A stretch of 64,000 nucleotides of DNA, from contig PMLJ01000033.1 in the NCBI GenBank assembly GCA_003158855.1, positions 1-64,000 on the forward strand, in the 5' to 3' direction. Under the pieces are notes generated by a model. That model worked only from the letters and a program-made list of their open reading frames with translations, made no database searches and was not told the origin of the DNA. The DNA is from Acidimicrobiaceae bacterium (GTDB taxonomy: Bacteria; Actinomycetota; Acidimicrobiia; Acidimicrobiales; RAAP-2). Shown piece by piece: positions 37,776 to 45,579 of the stretch; the stretch's first letter is position 1, and every line of letters begins with the position of its first letter. A program made the translations under genes and the position numbers.

Positions 37776-39323
37776 GTGGCATCAGCATTGGATTTGCACG
37801 ACGGATCGTCGGGAGACCCGGCATTCCACGTCGAAACGCACGGCATTGACTTCATTCCAGAAAGCGAACGATGGGCAACCCCTCGCAATATCGGCGCTCT
37901 GTGGACGGGCTCGGCGATCAACGTTGAGTATTTCGTGTACGGGGCGCTGCTTATGGGCTTCGGGTTCAGCTTCTATACGGCGCTAAGCATCATAATTGTC
38001 GGGAATCTCTCGTTCTTCCTGCTAGGTATCGCGTCGCTGCAGGGGCCCGAGACCGGCACCACGGCCTTCGCGATCAGCCGCGCCGCCTTTGGATCGAGGG
38101 GCTCGAGGCTCGTCAGCTTCTTCAACTGGATCACGCAGTTGGGCTTCGAGACGGAGGGCCTCATACTCATTGTCGGAGCAGTCATCGTGCTCTGCCAGAT
38201 GGCCGGCATCCACGTGTCGTCCCCGCTGAAGGTGGTCTTCATCATCCTGGCGGCGGCCATTCAGGCTGTGATGCCGTACCTTGGCCACGCGACCATGGTG
38301 AAGGTGCTTCGCGCGCTCATCATCCCCTTCGGCGCGATCTTCGTGGTGCTCGCCATCTACGACATAAGGCACGGCAGCGCGAGCGACAAGGGTTTCCTTG
38401 GAGGATGGCAGCTCTACTCCGCCGGCCTCGCCTTCGTCTTTGCCCTCTCGGGCCTCGGTTGGACCGAGTGCGGCAACGACTACACCCGGTACGTGCCGCG
38501 TAACGCCAGGAAGGGTGCAATCGTCGGGTGGATCTTTCTCGGCACCGCGATCCCCGAAATCCTCATGATGATCCTCGGGGCGCTCACCTTCACGTTCCTC
38601 TCCAACAGTGCCGTGTGGAACGGCGCCAATCCGTTCGAGGCCTTTCGCAGCCAGCACTTCATCCCGAGTTGGATCGTCGTGCTCTTCATGCTGTTCGCGA
38701 TCGTCCAGCTCTTCGGGATCAACTCCCTCGACCTGTACTCATCGGGCGTGTCACTCCAGGCGATGGGCCTCCGATTGAAGCGCTACCAGGCGGTCGTGCT
38801 CGACAGCTTCATCGCGTGCGGGCTCACGATCTGGGCCGAGTTCCAGTCGACGTTCTCGCTCTACATGAAGGAGTTCGTGGGCGTCATCATCCTGTGGATC
38901 GCGCCATGGTTCGGGATCTACATAATGGACTGGTTGATGCGCAAGTACCGCTACAACGCGGCCGAACTGCAGCGTACCGACAAGGACGGCTTGTACTTCG
39001 TTGGATCCACCGGCATCAACTGGAACGCCATCATCGCGTTCGTCACCGGAGTCGTGACGGCAACGCTCGCCTTCTCGAAGGCGCCGCCGCCCGTTGGCTT
39101 CCCGTTCCACTGGATGACGCCGGTCTCCAACCACTTCAACGCCTTTTACTGCGCGGGAACCAAGGCGGCCAACTGCGGTCCAGCCGGCTGGTTCGGCGGC
39201 GCGGACTTCTCGGTGCCGACGGGCATCATCGTCGCGGGACTCGTTTACTTCTTGCTCGAGAAGGCAACGGGAAACGTCGCGAAGCAGGTCGAGCGCCAGA
39301 AGGAGCTTGAGCCGAACCTCTAG
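37776..39323 (+). CDS. NCS1 family permease (cytosine/purine/allantoin type)
   Basis: A membrane protein of 515 aa with about 12 hydrophobic segments. The soluble N-terminus ends in RWATPRNIGALWTGSAINVEYF, then GPETGTTAFAISRAAFGSRG is the NCS1 signature, and GLGWTECGNDYTRYVP and NSLDLYSSGVSLQAMG are other family landmarks. NCS1 carriers import nucleobases or hydantoins with H+ or Na+. The nearby cytosine deaminase and upp genes point to cytosine as the substrate (inference). The GTG at 37776 has GGGAGGA eight bases upstream. Confidence 0.93.
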   Translation: MASALDLHDGSSGDPAFHVETHGIDFIPESERWATPRNIGALWTGSAINVEYFVYGALLMGFGFSFYTALSIIIVGNLSFFLLGIASLQGPETGTTAFAISRAAFGSRGSRLVSFFNWITQLGFETEGLILIVGAVIVLCQMAGIHVSSPLKVVFIILAAAIQAVMPYLGHATMVKVLRALIIPFGAIFVVLAIYDIRHGSASDKGFLGGWQLYSAGLAFVFALSGLGWTECGNDYTRYVPRNARKGAIVGWIFLGTAIPEILMMILGALTFTFLSNSAVWNGANPFEAFRSQHFIPSWIVVLFMLFAIVQLFGINSLDLYSSGVSLQAMGLRLKRYQAVVLDSFIACGLTIWAEFQSTFSLYMKEFVGVIILWIAPWFGIYIMDWLMRKYRYNAAELQRTDKDGLYFVGSTGINWNAIIAFVTGVVTATLAFSKAPPPVGFPFHWMTPVSNHFNAFYCAGTKAANCGPAGWFGGADFSVPTGIIVAGLVYFLLEKATGNVAKQVERQKELEPNL

Positions 39324-39332
39324 GCGAGCGAA

Positions 39333-39384
39333 CAATGACCAGTCCCCTGGCGACGTTCACTCGAAGCCAGGGGGCTTGTCATTG
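39333..39384. other. Long stem-loop downstream of the NCS1 permease gene
   Basis: An 18-base arm at 39333-39350 pairs with 39367-39384 (one mismatch and one G-T pair), loop 16 bases. It starts nine bases after the permease stop. There is no T-run, so it may be a 3'-end stabiliser, a processing site or a terminator. A second palindrome (CCGTGCC-c-GGCACGG, 39394-39408) follows. Confidence 0.55.
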
Positions 39385-39449
39385 GCGACCTCGCCGTGCC
39401 CGGCACGGGCTCGATCGAGTCGCGTGCAGCATCAACCAGGTGAGGCGTC

Positions 39450-39728
39450 GTGAGCCCTCGTGGCGTGGGATCCAACTGGGCCAAGCACATCCCGGCACGT
39501 CCAGCGGAGCCTCGCACCAACGAGGCGCTCGCCGAGATGAATGTTGACAAGATCGTTGCGCAGGACGACGCCCGGTACGACTCGATTGCCGAGGCCGACG
39601 AGACGCCTCCTAGGTCAATCCCGGCCCGAAGGCGCGCTTCGTTCACTTCCCTCGAGGACACCGGCCGCAGCATCGTCACCGTCGAGGAATTCCCGCCGGC
39701 CGACATTCTTCGCGCGAGCTTCGACTAA
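39450..39728 (+). CDS. Small hypothetical protein
   Basis: A frame of 92 aa starting with GTG. It is hydrophilic and Pro-, Arg- and acidic-rich (VDKIVAQDDARYDSIAEADE, then IPARRRASFTSLEDTG) with no membrane segment or recognised domain. It may be intrinsically disordered. It follows the permease by 126 bases and shares its last bases (CTAA) with the stop of the convergent phosphoribosyltransferase gene, a pattern seen at several real gene pairs here. Its reality is uncertain. Confidence 0.5.
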   Translation: MSPRGVGSNWAKHIPARPAEPRTNEALAEMNVDKIVAQDDARYDSIAEADETPPRSIPARRRASFTSLEDTGRSIVTVEEFPPADILRASFD

Positions 39729-40333
39729 CCAACCCAATCTTCCACGAGCCCGCCCAAGCCGTCCGGTCGAAAGACAGGAATGGAACCGAGCGCCCGCACC
39801 TTCGTCGCATCCTCGCCCAGAGACTCGCACCATAGCGACCCTTCGGTCACGAGGGTTCCGATTGCGACGATGTTCGCGCCCACGCCGCGCAAAAGCCGCA
39901 GTGCCGTCCCGGTGGAAGCTCCGGTCGAGATGACGTCATCCACTATTGCGACGCGCCTTCCCTCGACGTCCTTGATGCGCGCTCGGTCAAAGAGCAGCAC
40001 CTGATCGGCGTCGGTGGTGATCGAGCGCACGTGCTCCTTGACCGCGTCCGCCAAGTGAATCTTGGGGGTCTTGTGAAGGATGACGTATTGATCGAGTCCG
40101 AGGTGCCTCGTGACCTCCACCGCAACAGGGATACCCATGGTGGCGACCGTCGCGACGATGTCGACGTCGTAGGGGCGAAGGATGTCCGCCAACTCCTCGC
40201 CGGCCTTGGACATGAACTTGACGCCCATGTCGACCGTTATGAGCAATGCGAGGGCCAGCTGGTCGCTGAGCGACACCACCGGCAGATCCACTCGCTGCGT
40301 GCCTATTTCAACTGAGTACGTCCGTTCGTCCAC
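39725..40333 (-). CDS. Type I phosphoribosyltransferase (adenine/orotate PRTase-like)
   Basis: A protein of 202 aa. The PRPP-binding motif is VAIVDDVISTGASTGTALRLL. A long N-terminal part with DLPVVSLSDQLALALLI and the segment GIPVAVEVTRHLGLDQYVILHKTPKIHL fit APRT/PyrE-like enzymes used for purine or pyrimidine salvage. The base specificity cannot be read from the sequence. It starts with GTG at 40333 and is divergent from the cytosine deaminase gene only 22 bases away, so both probably share control. Confidence 0.85.
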   Translation of the reverse strand: MDERTYSVEIGTQRVDLPVVSLSDQLALALLITVDMGVKFMSKAGEELADILRPYDVDIVATVATMGIPVAVEVTRHLGLDQYVILHKTPKIHLADAVKEHVRSITTDADQVLLFDRARIKDVEGRRVAIVDDVISTGASTGTALRLLRGVGANIVAIGTLVTEGSLWCESLGEDATKVRALGSIPVFRPDGLGGLVEDWVG

Positions 40334-40355
40334 GATGTTGGAGCATACTTATCCC

Positions 40356-40826
40356 ATGAGTTCGCCTCGGACACCACTCGACGTCCAACTTGCCCGGAGC
40401 ATGCTGGTCGCGGCCTACGACGAGGCCGTGAAGGGCCTCAACGAGGGCGGGATTCCCATTGGTGCAGCGCTGTTCTCGCGCGACGGAACCCTCCTCGGTT
40501 CAGGTCACAACCGCCGGGTCCAGGAGCACGACGCCTCGGTGCACGCTGAGACCGACGCGTTTCGCCGTGCGGGGCGACGACGCGACTACGCCGACACCGT
40601 GATGGTGACTACGCTCTCTCCGTGCTGGTACTGCTCGGGTCTCGTTCGCCAATTCAACATTGGCGCGGTCGTCATCGGTGAAACCGAGAATTTCTACGGA
40701 GGCCATGACTGGCTCGGCGAAATCGGCGTGGAGATCGTCATCCTCAACGACCGCGCGTGCACGCAACTCCTGTCGACGTTCATCGAGGGGCACCCCGAGT
40801 TGTGGCACGAGGACATCGGGCTCTAA
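40356..40826 (+). CDS. Cytosine deaminase, yeast Fcy1-like
   Basis: A protein of 156 aa in the cytidine/deoxycytidylate deaminase superfamily. GGIPIGAALF precedes HAE (His63-Glu65), and TLSPCWYC holds the zinc-binding Cys90 and Cys93. The C-terminal ENFYGGHDWL and FIEGHPELWHEDIGL match the end of yeast cytosine deaminase much better than CodA, which is an unrelated amidohydrolase. It converts cytosine to uracil, which the neighbouring upp product turns into UMP. CATACT lies six bases before the ATG. The stop shares CTAA with upp. Confidence 0.87.
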   Translation: MSSPRTPLDVQLARSMLVAAYDEAVKGLNEGGIPIGAALFSRDGTLLGSGHNRRVQEHDASVHAETDAFRRAGRRRDYADTVMVTTLSPCWYCSGLVRQFNIGAVVIGETENFYGGHDWLGEIGVEIVILNDRACTQLLSTFIEGHPELWHEDIGL

Positions 40827-41458
40827 CGGACCGGCGGTCCAAACAGGCGGTCGCCGGCGTCACCCAGACCCGGCGTGATGTAGCCAATAGCGGTGAGCTC
40901 GGCGTCGAGGGCGGCAGCGACGATCTGGACATCGGGGTGATGCTCCCTGACGAAATCGACGCCCGGCTGCGCGGCGATGAGGCACAGCACCGTTATCTCT
41001 CCCGCGCCGCGGGCGCGCAGCATGTCGAGCACGCAGACGAGTGATCCACCCGTTGCGAGCATCGGATCACACAGTACGACCGCAGCTCCGTCGAGCTCGT
41101 CCGGCAAGCCGTCCAGGTAGACGTCGGGCTTCAGGGTCTCCTCGTTGCGGCGAAGCCCCACGAGGCAGACGCGATGACGGGGAAGGACCTCCTGCACCGC
41201 GGGCGTCATGCCGAGGCCGGCGCGAAGGATGGGCACGATCACGAACTGCTTCTCGATTCGAACCGCCGGAGCGCCCTTCAGAACGGGCGTGTCCACCGTC
41301 GTCGCGGTGACCGGCATGTCGCGAAACGCCTCGTAGGCGACGAACCTGGAGATCTCACCGGCCAGGCGGAGAAAGTCCGCGTTCGACGTGGCGGCATCTC
41401 GGAGTTGACGAACCTTGTCCGCCACAATCGGGTGATTGACGATGTGAGGTGAAGGCAC
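40823..41458 (-). CDS. upp: Uracil phosphoribosyltransferase
   Basis: A protein of 211 aa, standard Upp length, making UMP from uracil and PRPP. The motifs PILRAGLGM, VGLRRNEETLKP and the PRPP loop LCDPMLATGGSL are diagnostic. The C-terminus has the uracil-binding ITPGLGDAGDRLFG. A GTG start at 41458 is preceded at six bases by TAGTCT. Together with the deaminase it completes cytosine to UMP salvage. Confidence 0.96.
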   Translation of the reverse strand: MPSPHIVNHPIVADKVRQLRDAATSNADFLRLAGEISRFVAYEAFRDMPVTATTVDTPVLKGAPAVRIEKQFVIVPILRAGLGMTPAVQEVLPRHRVCLVGLRRNEETLKPDVYLDGLPDELDGAAVVLCDPMLATGGSLVCVLDMLRARGAGEITVLCLIAAQPGVDFVREHHPDVQIVAAALDAELTAIGYITPGLGDAGDRLFGPPVR

Positions 41459-41464
41459 GAGGCC

Positions 41465-41470
41465 AGACTA
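41465..41470 (-). promoter_or_regulatory. Candidate -10 box of upp
   Basis: Minus-strand TAGTCT, six bases before the GTG at 41458. A leaderless mRNA is predicted. Confidence 0.45.
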
Positions 41471-41536
41471 CGCCGTCGCTCGTTTCAACGCCGATAGTCG
41501 GGCGACGACTCCCGAAACGCGATTTCGCTTGACCGG

Positions 41537-41542
41537 TACGAT
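41537..41542 (+). promoter_or_regulatory. Candidate -10 box of the ABC exporter operon
   Basis: TACGAT, six bases before the ATG at 41549, with no ribosome-binding site between. Confidence 0.4.
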
Positions 41543-41548
41543 TCATCA

Positions 41549-43390
41549 ATGGCTGCTTCGCTCGATACCGGTAGTACAGACGGTCAAGAGCAGGTTCTGG
41601 CCAACCCCCTGGGTGGCATCCGCTCCAATTACCCGGGGCCTCACGCCGAGATCTCTCGCGACCGGAATCTCGCTTGGTGGCGACGGATCCTCCCGATCAT
41701 CGCGTCGCACCGCCTGACCTTCGTCACCTCGATTGTCCTCTCGTTCGTGAGCCTCGTCTTCCAGACACTGGTACCCAACATGTTGAACGGGGCCATTGAC
41801 AACGCCCTCATCAGGCATTCGGGCGCCCTGAATAGCGACGTGGTGCATATCTTGATCGTCGGCGTGATAGCGGGGGTCACCGGCATCATCTCGCGCCAGT
41901 ACGTTTACTACACGGCCTACAACGTGGAGGCGGACCTGCGCTCGCTGATCTACGAGCACCTCACCTGGCTCTCGTTCAGCTTCTACGACCGGGTGCAGTC
42001 CGGCCAGCTCATCAGCCGCGCGAACAGCGACATCCGCAGCGTGCAGATGTACTCGACCTTCGCGCCGCTCATCATCGTGCAGTGCTCCATCGGCGTCCTG
42101 GCCTTCGGTTTCATGCTCCACATCAACGCCCCGCTGGCCTGCATCGCGATGACCATCATGCCGATCCTCTACTTCGTCGGCATCCGCATGCGCCGCGTGC
42201 TCTTCCCAATTTCGTGGATCACCCAGGCCCGCCTCGCCGACGTCGCGACGATCGTCGACGAGAACATCAACGGCGTGCGGGTGGTGAAGTCCTTCGCCCA
42301 GGAAGAGGCCGAGGTGAACCGACTCGCCGACGCCGCCGAACGCGTGGCCTGGGCCTATATCAAGGACGCTCAGATCCGAGGCTTGTGGTCGCCCTGGGTC
42401 CAGAACCTCCCCCAGGTCGGACTCGCTCTCGTGCTCTTCTTCGGCGGATGGATGGTGCTCGACGGACACCTCGGCATCGGGGCCATCCTCAGCTTCAACA
42501 TCTATCTCCTAATGCTCCAGGCGCCCTTCATGATGCTGGGTCAGCTCGTCATGATGGGACAACGCGCGAAGGCGAGCGCCGAGCGCATCTTCGAGGTCCT
42601 CGACGAGAGTCCCGACATCGTCGAGCGGCCCGGCGCGTTCGACCTCGTGGACGTGAAGGGCGCCATCGACTTCAATCACGTGCGCTTCGAGTACGCCAAT
42701 GGGGCCGAGATCCTCACCGACTTCGACGCCCACATCGAGCCCGGCGAAACGGTCGCGATCGTGGGGCGAACCGGCTCGGGCAAGTCAACCGTGGCGCGAC
42801 TGGTGACACGCTTCTACGACGTCGCGGGCGGATCGGTCTGCATCGACGGCAACGACGTGCGCGACGTCACGCTGCCCTCGCTTCGGGCCAACGTCGGCGT
42901 CGTGCTCGACGAGCCCTTCTTGTTCTCGATCTCGATCCGCGACAACATCGCCTACGGACAGCCCGACGCGCCGATCAACGACGTCGAGGCGGCGGCGAAG
43001 GCGGCGAACGCCCACGAGTTCATCGTGCGCTTGCCCCAGGGCTACGACACGGTCGTCGGCGAGCGCGGCTACACCCTCTCGGGTGGGCAACGCCAGCGCA
43101 TCGCCATCGCCCGGACGCTCCTCGTGAACCCCCCGATCCTGATCCTCGACGACGCCACGAGCGCCATCGACGTTCACGTCGAGGCGGGCATCTACGAGGC
43201 GCTCGGGCAACTGCTTCGCCAACGCACCACTATCGTCATCGCGCATCGCATCTCCACCATCGCACTCGCGAGCCGGGTGATCCTGCTCGACGGGGGCCGC
43301 GTGGTCGCCTCCGGCACCCACGAGCACCTGCTCGCCACCACACCGCTGTACGCCGAGGTGCTCGCCCAGACAACGTCGGGGGACGAGTAA
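41549..43390 (+). CDS. ABC exporter half-transporter, degenerate-site subunit
   Basis: A protein of 613 aa: six-helix membrane domain (about 45-330) fused to an ATPase domain (about 370-600). Walker A is GRTGSGKST (406-414) and the signature is LSGGQ (510-514). Walker B reads LILDDATSAID, so Asp535 replaces the catalytic Glu, and the Q-loop reads VVLDEPFLF, with Asp454 where Gln is normal; the switch His566 is kept. These are marks of the subunit that gives the degenerate site of a heterodimeric exporter such as TM287/288 or BmrCD. Its stop overlaps the next subunit's ATG by one base (TAATG). Confidence 0.93.
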   Translation: MAASLDTGSTDGQEQVLANPLGGIRSNYPGPHAEISRDRNLAWWRRILPIIASHRLTFVTSIVLSFVSLVFQTLVPNMLNGAIDNALIRHSGALNSDVVHILIVGVIAGVTGIISRQYVYYTAYNVEADLRSLIYEHLTWLSFSFYDRVQSGQLISRANSDIRSVQMYSTFAPLIIVQCSIGVLAFGFMLHINAPLACIAMTIMPILYFVGIRMRRVLFPISWITQARLADVATIVDENINGVRVVKSFAQEEAEVNRLADAAERVAWAYIKDAQIRGLWSPWVQNLPQVGLALVLFFGGWMVLDGHLGIGAILSFNIYLLMLQAPFMMLGQLVMMGQRAKASAERIFEVLDESPDIVERPGAFDLVDVKGAIDFNHVRFEYANGAEILTDFDAHIEPGETVAIVGRTGSGKSTVARLVTRFYDVAGGSVCIDGNDVRDVTLPSLRANVGVVLDEPFLFSISIRDNIAYGQPDAPINDVEAAAKAANAHEFIVRLPQGYDTVVGERGYTLSGGQRQRIAIARTLLVNPPILILDDATSAIDVHVEAGIYEALGQLLRQRTTIVIAHRISTIALASRVILLDGGRVVASGTHEHLLATTPLYAEVLAQTTSGDE

Positions 43391-45324
43391 TGGCGTGGGG
43401 CGGATGGGGCGGCGGCGGCGCGATGTTCGGGTCCTCGACGAACACCGGCCTTCCCTTCGGGGGCATCCCCAGCGAGTTGATGGAGGAGGCGACCAAGCTG
43501 CTCGCCACCGAACCCCACCACGAAGCCTCCGCGATCAAGTTCCAGCAGCGTCCGAGCGAGAAGGAGCGCCAGCGGCTCACGCTGCCCCGGATGCTTCGCG
43601 CCTACCCGGGCTACGTGGGCGTCGGTTCACTGCTCGTCATCGTCATCAGCTTCGTGATGCAGGCGGGTCCGAAGCTCACCGAGTACGCGATCAACAACGG
43701 TATGAGCGTGGGCCATCGTTCGCTGACGGTTGTGACGGTCTGCGGTCTGCTGTATCTCGTAATAGCCCTCGCGAGCTCCCTGCTGCAGCGCGCCCAGGTC
43801 GACGTGACCGGAAAGCTCGCTTCGAGGGTGATGCACGACCTTCGCATCCGCGTCTTCGTCCACTTCCAGCGGCTCAGCCTCGACTTCTTCACCGAGGAGA
43901 AGGCCGGCGTGCTGATGAGTCGCATGACGAGCGACGTCGAGAACCTCCAGCAGCTGATCCAGGACGGCATCAGCTCGTTCGCGCTGCAGGGCCTCACGAT
44001 GATCGTGATCACCGTCGTGCTCTTCACAACGAACGTCGCGCTCGCGACGTGGACCATCGTGCTGATCGTGCCGCTGCTCTTCGCGTTCTCCATCTGGTTC
44101 CACCACGCGTCGGAGAAGGGCTACCTGCTCAGCCGCGACCGAATCGCCAATGTGCTCGCCGACCTCTCCGAGTCGCTCTACGGCATTCGCGTCGTGACCG
44201 CCAACAACCGCCAGAGGCGCAACATCCGCAACCACCGCCACGTGGTGGGCGCCTACCGCGACGCGAACCACTACACCGGGCGGGTGAATGCCGTCTACGG
44301 CCCCTCGACCAACATGATCGGCATCCTCGGCACGGGTCTCCTGCTCGGCATCGGCGGGCACATGGTGATCGAGCACAAGTTGAGCGTCGGGGCGCTCATC
44401 GCGTTCTTCTTGTACCTCAACCGCTTCTTCGCGCCGATCCAGCTGCTCGTCCAGCAGTACAACTCGCTTCAGCAGGGACGGTCCTCGGTGATCCGGCTTC
44501 GAGAACTCCTCCAGACACCGCCGAGCGTCGACGAGGACGAGCACGCGACCACGCTGCCAACCATTGAAGGCCGGATCACCTTTGAGAACGTCAGCTTCGG
44601 GTACAACGAGGACAACCTCGTGCTGCACGACGTGAACCTCGAGATCGCCCCGGGCGAGTCGGTTGCGTTCGTCGGACCGACCGGCGCCGGCAAGTCAACC
44701 ATGGCCAAACTGGCGAACCGTTTCTACGACCCGACGTCGGGTCGAGTGCTGCTCGACGGCATCGATATCCGAACGGTCACCATACATTCGCTACGATCCC
44801 AGTTGGGTGTCGTGCCCCAGGAAGCCTTCCTCTTCGCGGGTTCGATCCGAACCAACCTGAGTTTTGGCCGCACCAGCATCACGGACCAGGAAATCGAGGA
44901 GGCGATCGACGTCGTGGGGCTTCGCGACCTCGTCGAACGCCTGCCCGACGGTCTTGACACCATCGTCCATGAGCGAGGCCAGACCTTGTCCGCCGGCGAA
45001 CGCCAACTGCTCGCGCTCGCCCGGGCCTTCCTCGCCCGTCCGCGCGTGTTGATCCTGGACGAGGCGACTTCGTCGCTCGACCTCCAGAGCGAGACCGTCA
45101 TCGAGCGGGCCCTCGACCGTCTCCTCGAGGGTCGCTCGGCCATCCTGATCGCCCACCGATTGACGACAGCCCAACGGGCCGACCGCATCGTCGTCATCGA
45201 CAAGGGAGGCATCGTCGAAGTGGGTACTCCTCGAGAGCTTCTCGCGAGGGGCGGGGCGTACGCCGCGATGTACGAGGCGTGGCTGGCTTCCGGTGGGCGC
45301 GACTCGACGCGTGACGATGAGTAG
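43390..45324 (+). CDS. ABC exporter half-transporter, catalytic-site subunit
   Basis: A protein of 644 aa with a Gly-rich N-terminal tail (GGWGGGGAMFG), a six-helix membrane domain and an ATPase domain. Walker A is GPTGAGKST, the Q-loop is VVPQEAFLF and Walker B is VLILDEATSSLD with the catalytic Glu, but its signature is LSAGE rather than LSGGQ. Its Walker site would pair with the partner's intact LSGGQ to form the working ATP site, and its LSAGE with the partner's altered Walker B to form the degenerate one. The pair probably exports lipids or drugs. An apparent frame of 1080 aa reaching 42082 is noise antiphase to the partner gene. Confidence 0.94.
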   Translation: MAWGGWGGGGAMFGSSTNTGLPFGGIPSELMEEATKLLATEPHHEASAIKFQQRPSEKERQRLTLPRMLRAYPGYVGVGSLLVIVISFVMQAGPKLTEYAINNGMSVGHRSLTVVTVCGLLYLVIALASSLLQRAQVDVTGKLASRVMHDLRIRVFVHFQRLSLDFFTEEKAGVLMSRMTSDVENLQQLIQDGISSFALQGLTMIVITVVLFTTNVALATWTIVLIVPLLFAFSIWFHHASEKGYLLSRDRIANVLADLSESLYGIRVVTANNRQRRNIRNHRHVVGAYRDANHYTGRVNAVYGPSTNMIGILGTGLLLGIGGHMVIEHKLSVGALIAFFLYLNRFFAPIQLLVQQYNSLQQGRSSVIRLRELLQTPPSVDEDEHATTLPTIEGRITFENVSFGYNEDNLVLHDVNLEIAPGESVAFVGPTGAGKSTMAKLANRFYDPTSGRVLLDGIDIRTVTIHSLRSQLGVVPQEAFLFAGSIRTNLSFGRTSITDQEIEEAIDVVGLRDLVERLPDGLDTIVHERGQTLSAGERQLLALARAFLARPRVLILDEATSSLDLQSETVIERALDRLLEGRSAILIAHRLTTAQRADRIVVIDKGGIVEVGTPRELLARGGAYAAMYEAWLASGGRDSTRDDE

Positions 45325-45479
45325 TGCCGCGACTGCGGATCGAGAGCCAGGGAGCCCCTGATCGGTGGAGTGCTCAAGGGCACTTGCGCCCGACCATTCA
45401 AAGCGAATCCCACCCCCTCAAGGGGAGCGAGATTCTGAGATCCGCGTCGATCCAGGGGCCTCGTTGGCCGAGGCACGAC

Positions 45480-45578
45480 TCATTGTTCGCCAGCGGCGGA
45501 GTCCATTGGCGCGAAGAATACGTCCTCCATGCTCGGCGGCCGCCACGTGAGCGATCGCGTCTCCAGCCCCTCGAGGGT
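45480..45578 (-). pseudogene. Remnant of a DrrA/CcmA-type ABC ATPase C-terminus
   Basis: On the minus strand, just after the LLM gene stop but in another frame, the sequence reads LEGLETRSLTWRPPSMEDVF and a short tail before a stop. The RSLxxRxPSxEDVF pattern is the typical end of drug- and haem-exporter type ABC ATPases. No Walker motif or start lies nearby, so only about 31 codons of a lost gene remain. The rest of the gap (45325-45479) shows no gene; it holds a small palindrome (CCCCT-ca-AGGGG near 45412-45423). Confidence 0.5.
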
Positions 45579-45579
45579 T

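Noticed and set aside
42082-43389. Long open frame continuing upstream of the second ABC subunit, giving an apparent 1080-aa protein
   Set aside because: Its upstream part lies in another frame of the first ABC subunit and is Arg/His/Pro-rich with no domain. The real subunit starts at 43390.
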